A stretch of DNA of 64,000 bases from Sphingopyxis macrogoltabida (GTDB lineage: Bacteria; Pseudomonadota; Alphaproteobacteria; Sphingomonadales; Sphingomonadaceae), in assembly GCF_001314325.1 (NCBI RefSeq), contig NZ_CP009429.1, positions 3,224,501-3,288,500 of the forward strand, given 5' to 3'. The notes below the pieces were generated by a model. The model saw only the letters and a list, made by a program, of their open reading frames with translations, was not told the origin of the DNA and ran no database searches. Shown here piece after piece: positions 51,047 through 60,853 of the stretch; position 1 is the stretch's first letter, and each line of letters starts with the position of its first letter. Both the position numbers and the translations under genes were made by a program.

Positions 51047-52246
51047 TTATTGGACAGGCGGCTTGAGCAAGGGCGTATAGCCCCGCAGCTGAAACGCCAT
51101 CCGCGGCGACAGATCGGCGGCGACGCGGTCGAGTTCCTGTGTGGCCGCCTTGTCCTTCCCTTGCGCCAACAGGCTGCGCGCCAGCTCGATCCGGGCGCGG
51201 GCGCTCACGTCGAGGTTGCCGAACGGATCGAAGAAGGAATCGATCCGCGTCCTGTCCTGCACCCCGTTCCAGGTGAAGGGAACGGCGGCGGCCGGATCGT
51301 TGGCGATCGCCGCGTAGCGCCGCGCGGCCTCGGCTGGCGAAAGCTTGCCTGTCAGCACCTCATGCCGCGTCCGGAACAATTCGGCCTCGCCCCTATTCTT
51401 CCCCGCCGCGAAATCGCCGAGCACGCGTTCGACCCAGCCCCAGTCGACATTGCCGGTCGCCGCCTGCATGCCCAGCAGGTTGAAGGCGAGGATGGCGGCG
51501 CGCTGTTCGCCGGTCGTCGCTTCACGGACCTGCTCCGGCGTCGGCCGGCCAAGGCTGGCGGGCGACACCAGTTCGATATCGCCATCATGCTTGAGGATCG
51601 CCTCGATATCGGGCTTGTGGAAATAGCCGACGACGACGAGCAACGTCTCGCCGCGATGCGCGCGGGCGGCGGCGCGGATATTCTGTGCCTGCATGAAGGT
51701 GCGATAGAGATAGAGGCGGCGCGGCAGGTCGCGATCGGCGCGCGGCGCGGGCTCGCGCGCCCATTGCTGCTGCGCTTCGAGTGTCTTCGGATCTTCGGCA
51801 GAAAAGAAGTCCCACGCCAGCACCTTCTTGTCGGGAAAGGTCAGAAAGCCCTGAAAACCCTGCGCCTTGCGAACTTCGAGCGGAGTTTCGACATCGAGGC
51901 CGAAGCCCAGCTTCTGATCCTCGATCGGCGGCATCCAGTCGATCGGGCACAGCGCGGTCGGATGCGTTTTCGCAAAAGGCAGGATCACACCCTGGACCTC
52001 ATAGGTATATTCGTAAAAGTCGCCGCGTGCCGCCGGCGCGGGCGGGCGCTCGATGCAGATCGCCGCCGGCTTCACCAGCTTCAGATAGGCGGCGAGCATC
52101 GCCGGCTGGTCCTTTTCGGACACCAGTTGGGCGGCGTGATCGACGCCGAGAATCGCGACCTTCGTCCGGGGCGCCTGTGCGAATGCCGTGGCGACCGAAA
52201 GAAGGAGGGCCACCAACATCGCCATATGCCGCACCATGATTTGCAT
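51047..52246 (-). CDS. Exported protein of the DUF5694/TraB-like type
   Basis: A 399-residue protein with a signal peptide cut after AFA-Q near residue 23. The mature part begins [21 protein letters not shown] and has a later [18 protein letters not shown]. It resembles DUF5694 and TraB/erythromycin-esterase-like proteins, with conserved His and Glu (CIERPP) that may form an active site. ATG 52246 has GGAG six bases upstream. It should act in the periplasm. I cannot assign a reaction. It is alone, divergent from malate synthase. Confidence 0.75.
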   Translation of the reverse strand: MQIMVRHMAMLVALLLSVATAFAQAPRTKVAILGVDHAAQLVSEKDQPAMLAAYLKLVKPAAICIERPPAPAARGDFYEYTYEVQGVILPFAKTHPTALCPIDWMPPIEDQKLGFGLDVETPLEVRKAQGFQGFLTFPDKKVLAWDFFSAEDPKTLEAQQQWAREPAPRADRDLPRRLYLYRTFMQAQNIRAAARAHRGETLLVVVGYFHKPDIEAILKHDGDIELVSPASLGRPTPEQVREATTGEQRAAILAFNLLGMQAATGNVDWGWVERVLGDFAAGKNRGEAELFRTRHEVLTGKLSPAEAARRYAAIANDPAAAVPFTWNGVQDRTRIDSFFDPFGNLDVSARARIELARSLLAQGKDKAATQELDRVAADLSPRMAFQLRGYTPLLKPPVQ

Positions 52247-52413
52247 CCCCTGCTCCAATTGCTGTCCATCCCGATGACGACGCGGCCGCGCCGAACCCTT
52301 CATGGCTGTCGCATGACGGCAGGCGGTTGCCAACGCTCGCCGATCACGGCATAGGGCAGCGGCCCTTTCCTCCCCGGGTTCACTGGCGCCGCGCGCCGAC
52401 CAAAGGGTGTTTC

Positions 52414-54507
52414 ATGACTGATTTTCTCGATCGCAGTGGTTTGTCCGTCGATTCGCGCCTGATCGATTTCGTCGAGCAGCGGGCGCTTCCCGGTACCGGG
52501 CTCGATGCCGCGGGTTTCTGGAACGACTTTGCCGCACTGTTCGGTACTTTCGCGCCCGAAAATGGCGCGCTGCTGCAAAAGCGCGAGGATTTGCAGGCGC
52601 AGATCGATGCGTGGCACCAGACGCGCGAGGGACAGGCACATGATGCCGCCGCCTATCAGGCCTTCCTGCGCGAGATCGGCTATCTTGTCGCCGAGCCCGC
52701 ACCGTTTCAGGTCGGCACGCAGAATGTCGATCCTGAAATCGCGACGATGGCGGGACCGCAACTTGTCGTCCCGGCGCTCAACGCGCGCTTTGCGCTCAAC
52801 GCCGCCAATGCCCGCTGGGGCAGCCTTTACGACGCCTTCTACGGCACCGACGCGCTCGATGCCCCGCCCGCCAAACCGGGCGGCTATGACGCCGACCGCG
52901 GCGCGGCGGTGATCGCACGCGCCAAGGCGTTCCTCGACGAAACGGTACCGCTGGCCTCGGGAAGCTGGGCGGACTGGCAGGGCGGCGAGCCGGCACTGGC
53001 CGACCCGTCGCAGTGTGTCGGCAGCAAGCCCGGCGGCATCCTGCTCCGCCACAATGGCCTGCACATCGAACTGGTGATCGATCCCGCCAGCGCGATCGGC
53101 AAGTCCGACCCCGCCGGTATCGCCGACGTCCTCCTCGAGGCCGCATTGACCACGATCATCGACCTCGAGGATTCGGTCGCGGCGGTCGACGGCGAGGACA
53201 AGGTGCTCGGCTATATCAACTGGCTCGGGCTGATGCGCGGCGACCTCACCGAAAGCTTCGCCAAGGGCGGCGCCACCGTCACCCGCGCTATGGAGCCCGA
53301 CCGCGAATGGACCGCGCCGGACGGCACGGCTTTCGCCCTCCCCGGCCGCAGCGTGATGTTCGTCCGCAACGTCGGCCATCTGATGACGACGCCGATGATC
53401 AAGCTGCCGAACGGCGACGAAGCGCCCGAGGGGCTGTGCGACGCGGTGATCACCAGCCTTTGCTCGCTCCACGACCTGAAAGGTCTCGGCACGCTGACGA
53501 ACAGCCGCGCGGGCAGCATCTATATCGTGAAACCCAAACAGCACGGCCCCGAGGAATGCGGTTTTACCGACCGGCTGTTCGATGCAGTCGAGGATATGCT
53601 CGGCCTCGCACGCCACACGATCAAGGTCGGGGTGATGGACGAGGAGCGCCGCACCTCGGCGAACCTCGCCGCCTGCATCCACGCGGTGAAGGACCGTATC
53701 GTCTTCATCAACACCGGCTTCCTCGACCGTACCGGCGACGAGATCCACACCTCGATGCGCGCGGGCCCGATGATCCCCAAGGGCGAGATGAAGGCGTCGG
53801 ACTGGATCGCCTCCTACGAGGATCGCAACGTCCGCATCGGCCTCGCCTGCGGCCTGTCGGGCAAGGCGCAGATCGGCAAGGGCATGTGGGCGATGCCCGA
53901 CCTGATGAAGGCGATGCTCGAGGCGAAGATCGGCCATCCCAAGTCGGGAGCGAACACCGCGTGGGTGCCGTCGCCGACCGCCGCGACGCTGCACGCGCTG
54001 CACTATCACGCGGTCGACGTGTTCGCGCGGCAGAAGGAAATCGCCGGCGAGGCAGTGCCGTCGCTGGGCCGGCTGCTGAATATCCCCGTCGCCACCGGGC
54101 GCAACTGGAGCGAGGCGGAAATCGCGCGTGAACTCGACAACAATTGCCAGGGTATCCTCGGCTATGTCGTGCGCTGGATCGATCAGGGCGTCGGCTGCTC
54201 GAAGGTGCCCGACATCGACGATGTGGGCCTGATGGAAGACCGCGCCACGCTGCGCATTTCGAGCCAAGCGCTCGCCAACTGGCTGCTTCACGGCGTGTGC
54301 ACCGAAGCGCAGGTCGATGCCGCGCTGGCGCGGATGGCGGCAAAGGTCGATGCGCAAAATGCGGGCGACCCGCTGTACGAGAAGCTGTCGCCCGACGGGA
54401 TCGCCTGGCAGGCAGCGCGCGCGCTGATCTTCGAGGGCGTTACCCAGCCGTCGGGCTACACCGAGCCGCTGCTCCATAAATACCGGCAGGCGAAGAAGGC
54501 GGCCTGA
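52414..54507 (+). CDS. glcB: Malate synthase G
   Basis: A 697-residue malate synthase G, slightly shorter than the E. coli enzyme (723). It shows the TIM-barrel segments [21 protein letters not shown] and the catalytic region near [27 protein letters not shown]. It condenses glyoxylate with acetyl-CoA to malate in the glyoxylate route. ATG 52414 has AAAGGG upstream; a start 87 bases earlier in frame is not supported. It stands alone. No isocitrate lyase gene is in the window. Confidence 0.97.
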   Translation: MTDFLDRSGLSVDSRLIDFVEQRALPGTGLDAAGFWNDFAALFGTFAPENGALLQKREDLQAQIDAWHQTREGQAHDAAAYQAFLREIGYLVAEPAPFQVGTQNVDPEIATMAGPQLVVPALNARFALNAANARWGSLYDAFYGTDALDAPPAKPGGYDADRGAAVIARAKAFLDETVPLASGSWADWQGGEPALADPSQCVGSKPGGILLRHNGLHIELVIDPASAIGKSDPAGIADVLLEAALTTIIDLEDSVAAVDGEDKVLGYINWLGLMRGDLTESFAKGGATVTRAMEPDREWTAPDGTAFALPGRSVMFVRNVGHLMTTPMIKLPNGDEAPEGLCDAVITSLCSLHDLKGLGTLTNSRAGSIYIVKPKQHGPEECGFTDRLFDAVEDMLGLARHTIKVGVMDEERRTSANLAACIHAVKDRIVFINTGFLDRTGDEIHTSMRAGPMIPKGEMKASDWIASYEDRNVRIGLACGLSGKAQIGKGMWAMPDLMKAMLEAKIGHPKSGANTAWVPSPTAATLHALHYHAVDVFARQKEIAGEAVPSLGRLLNIPVATGRNWSEAEIARELDNNCQGILGYVVRWIDQGVGCSKVPDIDDVGLMEDRATLRISSQALANWLLHGVCTEAQVDAALARMAAKVDAQNAGDPLYEKLSPDGIAWQAARALIFEGVTQPSGYTEPLLHKYRQAKKAA

Positions 54508-54525
54508 GCCCAGCGCCAACCGTCG

Positions 54526-54978
54526 TCAGCGGCCGATGCTTTTCGCGGCCGCGGCGGCTTGGGCGCTGCCCCTGGCAAACAGGAAGGCTTCGGCGCACGG
54601 ACGCTGCAAAACGGTGAAAACACCGCGCGCCGCGTTGCCCGAAATGGCGTCCGAGCCCGGATGGCGCAAGGCGATCAGGAACGGACCGGCCGGCATCGCT
54701 TCCGGTAGGCCGAAGGTGGAGTTGTCCCAGGTCGCGGTGACCCGATCGGTCGCCGTGCCTTTCAACACATCGTCGACCAATATGTCGAAACGGGCGTGCC
54801 CGCCCGGATTGCGTTCGTTCGGGACGATGGCATAGTTCGAGATGCGTCCCCACAGGATGACGTCCGCTTCCGCCAGATCGGCCATCTCGGCGGGATTATG
54901 GACCCGGCACGCGAACGCCGGAGTGGCGACGCCGGCAAGCGCCGACAACAGAAGCAGATGGACAAGGTGGTTTCGCAT
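54526..54978 (-). CDS. Hypothetical secreted protein
   Basis: A 150-residue protein with a clear signal peptide (MRNHLVHLLLLSALAGVATPAFA) and a Cys as the first mature residue. The mature domain contains DVILWGRISNYAIVPNE and FDILVDDVLKG, a strand-rich pattern that I do not recognise. One further Cys (RPCAEAF) could form a disulfide. It is convergent with glcB, 18 bases away. No function is proposed. Confidence 0.7.
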   Translation of the reverse strand: MRNHLVHLLLLSALAGVATPAFACRVHNPAEMADLAEADVILWGRISNYAIVPNERNPGGHARFDILVDDVLKGTATDRVTATWDNSTFGLPEAMPAGPFLIALRHPGSDAISGNAARGVFTVLQRPCAEAFLFARGSAQAAAAAKSIGR

Positions 54979-55165
54979 TGACCTCTCCCTGCGAAGGCAT
55001 CGCGCCGGGCCGGTGATGCGGTGCGACCGCTTAACGATCGATGAGCATTTTTCCAGCCTCGCACCGGTAAGTATTCCCTCGCCTGTCGGATTAACTTACA
55101 GTTTACCATAAGCGCGGCGCGGCGAATCGCGCTTTTGCGCCACTGGCATGGCTCTTGCCTAGGAT

Positions 55166-55420
55166 ATGGCAATGCTGAAGAAAATCGGACGCCTGTTCGT
55201 CATCAAGACCCGGTTCGAGGCGTGCCTCATCATCTATGCGCTTGCGCTCGGCGCGATGGCGCGGGGTCATGCGTATCTCGACCAGTTCCCGGGGTTCGGC
55301 GGCAAGCTGCTGATGGTGGCGTGCAGCGGCGCTGTCTTCCTTGCCGGCGCGAAGATTTTCGACTGCCTCCGCTACGAACAGGCGGCAAAGGCGGCTCAAC
55401 AGAGCGACACGCCGGCCTGA
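55166..55420 (+). CDS. Small inner-membrane protein
   Basis: An 84-residue protein with two predicted membrane helices (about residues 20-37 and 47-67) and short basic ends. I do not recognise a named family. The start is ATG 55166; ATG 55172 is close behind. It precedes an alpha/beta hydrolase gene by 41 bases on the same strand and may be cotranscribed. No function is proposed. Confidence 0.65.
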   Translation: MAMLKKIGRLFVIKTRFEACLIIYALALGAMARGHAYLDQFPGFGGKLLMVACSGAVFLAGAKIFDCLRYEQAAKAAQQSDTPA

Positions 55421-55461
55421 CGGCCTTTCCCCCGTAACCGAAACATGTCAAGGCGGGCGCC

Positions 55462-56232
55462 ATGACGAGGATCAGCGGGCGCCCCGCCATCAGCATGGAA
55501 CATGTCTATGGCATGACGCTGCGCGTCGCGCGCTGGCACGTCGGCGAGGCGGGCACGCCATTGTTGTTCCTGAACGGCATCGGCGCCGATATCGCCGCGG
55601 CGGCGCCGCTGCTCGCGCAGATCGCAGGGCGCGAGGTGTGGACGCTCGACATGCCCGGCGTCGGGGGATCGCCCGACGCGCTGCTGCCCTATGGCGCCCC
55701 GACGATGGCGGCGGTGGTCATGGAGATCGCCGGCCGGCTGGGGCACAAGGCGCTCGACGTCGCCGGCTTCAGTTGGGGCGGCGCGCTAGCGCAACAGGTG
55801 GCGATCCAGTTTCCCGGCCGGGTCCGCCGCCTTGTCCTGATGGCGACGACCCCGACGGTGACCGCACCGGGGATCGGCTGGGCTGCCCTGCTCGACGAGG
55901 ACATGCTCGCGAGCGGGCTCAAGCTGCCGACCGCGACCCCGCTCGGCCTCGCTTACCAGACGATGGCGATGGCCGGCTGGACCAGCGCGGCGATGTTGCC
56001 GCAGCTCAGGAACGTGCCGGTGCTGGTCCTGATGGGCGAACGCGATGGCGTCGTTCCCGCATGCCATGGACAGGCGATCGCCGAACTGGTCGACGGTGCG
56101 CTGCTTGAGGTGGTGCCGGGATCGCACCTGTTCCCCTTTACCCACGCCGCCGCAACGGCCGAGCGGATCAGTGCGTTTCTGGATCGGGAGCCGGTGAAGC
56201 AGCTGCATTCGGGGCGGCAAGCCGCCGCCTGA
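55462..56232 (+). CDS. Alpha/beta hydrolase, PHA-depolymerase-like
   Basis: A 256-residue hydrolase with nucleophile elbow GFSWGG, acid residue in GERDGVVP and His in GSHLFP. The early LLFLNGIGAD and the general size resemble intracellular polyhydroxyalkanoate depolymerases (PhaZ) and bacterioperoxidase-like esterases. No signal peptide is present. The start is ATG 55462 with AAGGCGGG upstream. Its last 65 bases overlap the end of the next gene on the opposite strand. The substrate is uncertain. Confidence 0.82.
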   Translation: MTRISGRPAISMEHVYGMTLRVARWHVGEAGTPLLFLNGIGADIAAAAPLLAQIAGREVWTLDMPGVGGSPDALLPYGAPTMAAVVMEIAGRLGHKALDVAGFSWGGALAQQVAIQFPGRVRRLVLMATTPTVTAPGIGWAALLDEDMLASGLKLPTATPLGLAYQTMAMAGWTSAAMLPQLRNVPVLVLMGERDGVVPACHGQAIAELVDGALLEVVPGSHLFPFTHAAATAERISAFLDREPVKQLHSGRQAAA

Positions 56233-57220
56233 GGAAATCGGCGATCGCGTTGGCGGTCGCATCGGGCGCTTCCTCCATCGGCAGATGCCCGATATCGTCG
56301 AGCAGCACGACCTCCGACCCCGCGATACGTTCGTGGAAACTCTGTGCCGCGCTCGGGTTGATCAGCCGGTCTTTCTTGCCAAACAGGATCAGCGTCGGCA
56401 CCTTGATGGCGCCGATGCGGTCGGCCATCGCCGGTTCGCGGTCCAGCGTCGCGCGGAGCGACGTCGCCTCGCGGTTGCCGGGAAAGCGCAGCAGCTGCCA
56501 ATAGCGATCGACCATCGCGTCGTCGACGATGTCCTGCCGTTCGACCGACCCGCGCAGCGAGCTTTCGACCAGAGCGCGCGGCGTGATCTGTCCGGCGAGC
56601 CAGCGTCCGGCGGGATATTTGAGGATACGGAAACCGATGTTCGACGGCGGCGGCTTATCGCCCTTGCGCGGCGGCATACCCGCGGCGTCGAGCAGCAGCA
56701 GCGCGTCGACCCGCGCCGGTTCGGCGAGCGCATAGCGCCACGCCACCCAGCCCCCCATCGAATTGCCGCCGAGGGTGAAATGATCGAGCCCGAGCTTCGC
56801 CGCGACCACATCGACCGCGGCGATCATGCCGTCGGCGCTGTAATCGCGGTCGGGGGTGCCGCCGGTCAGCCCGTGCCCGGGCAGATCGAGCGTGACGATG
56901 CGGTAGCGGTCGCCGAGCCGCTGGACGAGCGGCTCCCAAGTATGGAGGCTGCTGTTCGATCCGTGGAGCAGGACGACGACCGGCGCATCGCGCGGCCCCT
57001 GATCGCGATAATGGATGCGCTGCCCCGCCGGCCCTGCGGCAAATTCGGAGGTCTCGCCGCCATATTTGGCGATCATTTCGTCGCGGTCGGTGTCGGGGGT
57101 CCGCAGCATCAGGAAGAGCAGGACGAGCGCAACAATCAGGCCGAGCGGGATCAGCACCCGCTTGCGGCGAAGCAAAGGGCGCCGCGGCGGCAGCGGCTCA
57201 AACTCGTCCTGGTCGATCAT
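56168..57220 (-). CDS. Membrane-anchored alpha/beta hydrolase
   Basis: A 350-residue protein with a cytoplasmic basic start (RRPLLRRKR), one membrane helix (about residues 22-40) and a periplasmic alpha/beta-hydrolase domain. The domain has HGSNSSLHTW, nucleophile elbow GNSMGG, acid residue in GKKDRLI and His in GHLPMEEAP. It is probably an inner-membrane-anchored esterase. ATG 57220 is preferred over an upstream in-frame TTG. It overlaps the neighbouring hydrolase tail to tail by 65 bases. The substrate is unknown. Confidence 0.83.
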   Translation of the reverse strand: MIDQDEFEPLPPRRPLLRRKRVLIPLGLIVALVLLFLMLRTPDTDRDEMIAKYGGETSEFAAGPAGQRIHYRDQGPRDAPVVVLLHGSNSSLHTWEPLVQRLGDRYRIVTLDLPGHGLTGGTPDRDYSADGMIAAVDVVAAKLGLDHFTLGGNSMGGWVAWRYALAEPARVDALLLLDAAGMPPRKGDKPPPSNIGFRILKYPAGRWLAGQITPRALVESSLRGSVERQDIVDDAMVDRYWQLLRFPGNREATSLRATLDREPAMADRIGAIKVPTLILFGKKDRLINPSAAQSFHERIAGSEVVLLDDIGHLPMEEAPDATANAIADFLRRRLAAPNAAASPAPDPETH

Positions 57221-57302
57221 CGCGTCATCGTCCCCCAACGACCCGATGCAAACCTAGCCGCGCGGCGCGGCGGCCGTCAACGTCCGTGGTCGGTTTCCGA
57301 CG

Positions 57303-58970
57303 CTATTGATGGATCGAACGGCGGAAGGTTTCCGGAAGGAACAGCAGGCCGACAATCACCGTGATCACCGCCACGACCACCGGATACCAGAGGCCATAGT
57401 AGATATTGCCGGTCGCCGCGACCATCGCGAAGGCCGTCGTCGGCAGGAAGCCGCCGAACCAGCCGTTGCCGATATGATAGGGCAACGACATCGCGGTATA
57501 GCGAATGCGGCTGGGGAACAGCTCGACCAGCAGCGCGGCGATCGGGCCGTAGACCATCGTGACGAGCAGCACGAGGTAGAAGAGGATCGCGACGACGAGC
57601 GGCTTGTTGATTGCCTTGGGGTCGGCAGCGGCGGGATAGCCCGCCGCGGCGGTGGCGGCAGCCAGCTCTTCGCGGAAGACTTCGATCGCGCCGGCGCGCT
57701 CGCTTTCGGCGAGGCGCCATGGTTCGGGCGCGATCAGCACGCGGTCGCCGATCCGCACCTGCGCCGGCTGCCCGGCGACCCGGGCGCGCGTGTGGCTCGT
57801 GTAGCTGACACCCGCCTTGGCCAGCGCCGATTTGGCGATGTCGCAGCCGGTGCTTTCAAATTTCTCCTTGCCCACCGGATCGAACTGGAACGCGCAGGCA
57901 CCGGGATCGGCGGTGACCGAAACCGCGGCGCTCGTCTGTGCCTTCGCCATCGCCGGGTTGGCGGCGGCGGTCAGCATCTGGAAGGCCGGGAAATAGGTGA
58001 TTGCGGCGAGCGCGCAGCCCGCGAGGATGATCGGCTTGCGGCCGACCTTGTCGCTGAGCCAGCCGAAAAAGATGAAGAAGGGCGTGCCGAGCGCCAGCGC
58101 AATCGCGATCAATATGTTCGCGGTCGCGCCGTCGACCTTCAGCGTCTTTTCAAGGAAAAAGAGCGCATAGAATTGCCCCGAATACCAGACGACCGCCTGC
58201 CCCGCGACCGCCCCGAACAGCGCGATGATCACCCATTTGAGGTTCGCCCAGCGCCCGAAGGCTTCGGTCAGCGGCGCCTTCGATGTCGTCCCCTCCTCCT
58301 TCATCTGCTGGAAAACAGGGCTTTCCTCGAGCTGGAGGCGGATCCACAGCGACACGCCGAGCAGGATCACCGAGATCAGAAACGGCAGGCGCCAGCCCCA
58401 ATCGGCAAAGGCTTCCTCGCCGATCGCCGAGCGGATCGCGATGACGACGCCGAGCGCCGCGAACAGCCCCAGGGTCGCGGTGGTCTGGATGAAACTGGTG
58501 AACAGGCCGCGTTTCCCCTCTGGCGCATGTTCGGCCACGTAAGTCGCGGCGCCGCCATATTCGCCGCCGAGCGCGAGCCCCTGGACGAGACGCAGCAAGA
58601 CGAGGAGGATCGGGGCTGCGACGCCGATCGACGCATAGCTGGGCAGCACACCGACGAGGAAGGTCGAAACCCCCATGAGGCCCATGGTGACGAGGAAGGT
58701 GTTCTTGCGGCCGACCAGATCGCCGATTCGCCCGAAGACGAGCGCCCCGAACGGGCGCACGGCAAAACCCGCGGCAAAGGCCGCGAGCGCGAAGATGAAG
58801 CCCGTGGTTTCGTTGACGCCCGAGAAGAATTGCGCCGAGATGATCGTCGCGAGCAGGCCGTAGAGGTAGAAATCATACCATTCGAACACCGTGCCGAGCG
58901 ACGACGCAAGGATGACCTTGCGCTCGCTCTGCCGGGTGCCGGCCGCTACCGCCGCCTCGCCGTTCGTCAT
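57303..58970 (-). CDS. MFS transporter, metabolite:H+ symporter (MHS) type, with an insert
   Basis: A 555-residue transporter of the MHS branch (ProP/ShiA-like), with SLGTVFEWYDFYLYG in segment 1, GRIGDLVGRKN in the first loop and GGEYGGAATYVAEHAP in segment 4. Normal members have about 430 residues. Here an extra soluble region of about 120 residues (roughly 334-455) with two Cys sits between segments 8 and 9. The start is ATG 58970. It imports a carboxylate or similar metabolite with protons, and the exact solute is unknown. Confidence 0.88.
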   Translation of the reverse strand: MTNGEAAVAAGTRQSERKVILASSLGTVFEWYDFYLYGLLATIISAQFFSGVNETTGFIFALAAFAAGFAVRPFGALVFGRIGDLVGRKNTFLVTMGLMGVSTFLVGVLPSYASIGVAAPILLVLLRLVQGLALGGEYGGAATYVAEHAPEGKRGLFTSFIQTTATLGLFAALGVVIAIRSAIGEEAFADWGWRLPFLISVILLGVSLWIRLQLEESPVFQQMKEEGTTSKAPLTEAFGRWANLKWVIIALFGAVAGQAVVWYSGQFYALFFLEKTLKVDGATANILIAIALALGTPFFIFFGWLSDKVGRKPIILAGCALAAITYFPAFQMLTAAANPAMAKAQTSAAVSVTADPGACAFQFDPVGKEKFESTGCDIAKSALAKAGVSYTSHTRARVAGQPAQVRIGDRVLIAPEPWRLAESERAGAIEVFREELAAATAAAGYPAAADPKAINKPLVVAILFYLVLLVTMVYGPIAALLVELFPSRIRYTAMSLPYHIGNGWFGGFLPTTAFAMVAATGNIYYGLWYPVVVAVITVIVGLLFLPETFRRSIHQ

Positions 58971-59042
58971 CCCCTGCCCCTTCCTGTCGTTGGTGGCGGG
59001 AAGGTAGACGGTGCGGACTCGGCGTCAATGGGCCAGATGCCG

Positions 59043-59073
59043 GATGCGAGGGCGTCCAAGCCGCCCTCGCATC
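59043..59073 (-). terminator. Strong hairpin after the RNA helicase gene
   Basis: GATGCGAGGGCG and CGCCCTCGCATC form a perfect 12-bp stem around a 7-base loop, 12 bases past the helicase stop. There is no long T run, but place and strength fit an intrinsic or Rho-assisted end. Confidence 0.6.
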
Positions 59074-59084
59074 AATTCGACCGA

Positions 59085-60494
59085 TCAGCCGACGCGCTTC
59101 ACCGCGCCCTTGTGCGCACCGACGCTCTTGTTGCGGGGCCGGAAGCGGCGCTTGCGCTGCGGCTGGCCGTCGGCCGTCACCGGACCGTCGCGGCGCGGAC
59201 CGCGATCGCCGCGCGGCTGGCCCCCGTCACGGTGCCCGGCGTCGCGCTGACCGCCATCGCGCTGGCGCAGCGCATCCTCGCGTTGGCGTTGGGGATTGCG
59301 GCCCTGGCTGCCCGTATCGCGCGGCGGCTGCGCCGGCTTCGGCAGCTTGCGCACCAGCTCGTTGAAATTTTCGGGCAGCGGCATCGGTTCGGACTTGCTC
59401 CGCGTGACGCGTTCGATGTCGCGCATGTACGGACGCTCATCAGGCGCGATGAAGCTGATCGCCTTGCCCTCGGCGCCGGCGCGCGCGGTGCGGCCGATGC
59501 GGTGGACATATTGTTCGGGTACGTTCGGGATCTCGAAGTTGATGACGTGCGAAACGCCCGATACATCGATGCCGCGCGCCGCGATGTCGGTCGCGACGAG
59601 CAGCTTGATATCGCCCGATCGGAACGCCTGCAGTGCCTGGGTGCGCTGCGACTGGCTCTTGTTGCCGTGGATCGCCATCGCCTTGATCTTCGCGCCGGCG
59701 AGATGGCGCACGACGCGGTCGGCGCCATGCTTGGTGCGGGTGAAGATCAGGGCGCGGTCGATATCTTCGCTGGCAATGACGGCATGGAGCAGCGCCTGCT
59801 TTTCCTTCTGTTCGACGAAGGTCGAATATTGGCTGATCTTTTCGACGGTCGTCGCGGCGGGCGTCACTGATACGGTGACCGGATCGTTGAGGAACTGGTC
59901 GGCAAGCCCGGCGATTTCCTTCGGCATCGTCGCCGAGAAGAACAGGTTCTGGCGGCGCGACGGCAGCAGTTTGGCGATGCGGCGCAGCGAATGGATGAAG
60001 CCCATGTCCATCATCTGGTCGGCTTCGTCGAGGACGAAGATTTCGACATCGTCGAGGCGCAGCGCGCGCTGGTCGATCAGGTCGAGCAGGCGGCCGGGGG
60101 TGGCGACGAGAATATCGACGCCGCCCGACAGATCGCGGATCTGCTTGTTGATCGGCACGCCGCCGAACACCGTCGTCACCGACAATTTGGTGAAGCGGCC
60201 ATAGTCGCGGCAGCTCTGCGCGATCTGCGCCGCGAGCTCGCGCGTCGGGGCGAGCACCAGCATCCGGCAGCTGCGCGGATTGGCGCGGTGCGGATAGGTC
60301 AGCAGGTGATGGATCGAGGGCAGCGAGAAACCGGCGGTCTTGCCGGTGCCGGTCTGCGCGATGCCGCACAGGTCGCGGCCCTTCATCAGCGGCGGGATCG
60401 CCTGCGTCTGGATCGGGGTCGGCTGGGTATAATCCTTGGCGGCAAGCGCGCGATTGATGTCGGCGTGCAGGCCAAAGTCGTTAAAAGTCGTCAT
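59085..60494 (-). CDS. DEAD-box RNA helicase, RhlE-like
   Basis: A 469-residue helicase with the Q motif (YTQPTPIQTQAI), motif I AQTGTGKT (residues 46-53), DEAD in motif II, SAT in motif III and HRIGRTARAG in motif VI. A basic Arg/Gly/Asp-rich tail follows, ending in RRFRPRNKSVGAHKGAVKRVG. It unwinds RNA with ATP in ribosome assembly or RNA decay. ATG 60494 is chosen. The leader at 60528-60578 is highly structured, a common sign of cold or autogenous control. A strong hairpin ends the gene. Confidence 0.94.
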   Translation of the reverse strand: MTTFNDFGLHADINRALAAKDYTQPTPIQTQAIPPLMKGRDLCGIAQTGTGKTAGFSLPSIHHLLTYPHRANPRSCRMLVLAPTRELAAQIAQSCRDYGRFTKLSVTTVFGGVPINKQIRDLSGGVDILVATPGRLLDLIDQRALRLDDVEIFVLDEADQMMDMGFIHSLRRIAKLLPSRRQNLFFSATMPKEIAGLADQFLNDPVTVSVTPAATTVEKISQYSTFVEQKEKQALLHAVIASEDIDRALIFTRTKHGADRVVRHLAGAKIKAMAIHGNKSQSQRTQALQAFRSGDIKLLVATDIAARGIDVSGVSHVINFEIPNVPEQYVHRIGRTARAGAEGKAISFIAPDERPYMRDIERVTRSKSEPMPLPENFNELVRKLPKPAQPPRDTGSQGRNPQRQREDALRQRDGGQRDAGHRDGGQPRGDRGPRRDGPVTADGQPQRKRRFRPRNKSVGAHKGAVKRVG

Positions 60495-60749
60495 AAAATA
60501 CTCACATAGGGCGACGCGCAGGCGCATCCGTTCGCATCGAACGGACGGCGCACGGCCGCGGGTTCGAAACGACCCGCGTGAAAGGGTGCCTCTGGGGACA
60601 AAGCGCTGGTCCGGCTCGTCCCGCGCCTGAAACGGGCGGGAAAATCACGCTGCCGGTGGTTGCGGCGGATCGGTCCGCCATGCTGCGCTGCACCATCATA
60701 TGGCACGGGTTGCGCGAAATTGCAAGATTATTGCGCTTACCTATTCCCC
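60495..60749 (-). promoter_or_regulatory. Leader/promoter region of the helicase gene with two hairpins
   Basis: This part of the 359-base gene-free stretch 60495-60853 carries CCGTTCG-CAT-CGAACGG (60528-60544). It also carries CGCGGGT with ACCCGCG around an 8-base loop (60557-60578). Both are perfect 7-bp stems within about 85 bases of the helicase start. I see no coding sequence here. The rest of the gap holds the repeat at 60750-60836. Confidence 0.45.
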
Positions 60750-60836
60750 CGTTTGCCCTGAGCTTGTCGAAGGGCCGTTCTTTCTTCATGAATTGGGGAA
60801 GAGAAGAACTGTGCTTCGACAAGCTCAGCACGAACG
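60750..60836. repeat. Imperfect inverted REP-like repeat upstream of glpK
   Basis: The cores CTGAGCTTGTCGAAG (60758-60772) and CTTCGACAAGCTCAG (60814-60828) are perfect reverse complements about 40 bases apart. Flanking CCGTT/AACGG pairs extend the match. This core is one I associate with dispersed repeats in sphingomonad genomes. It ends 17 bases before the glpK start. Confidence 0.7.
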
Positions 60837-60853
60837 GACGAGGGGTGTGTACA

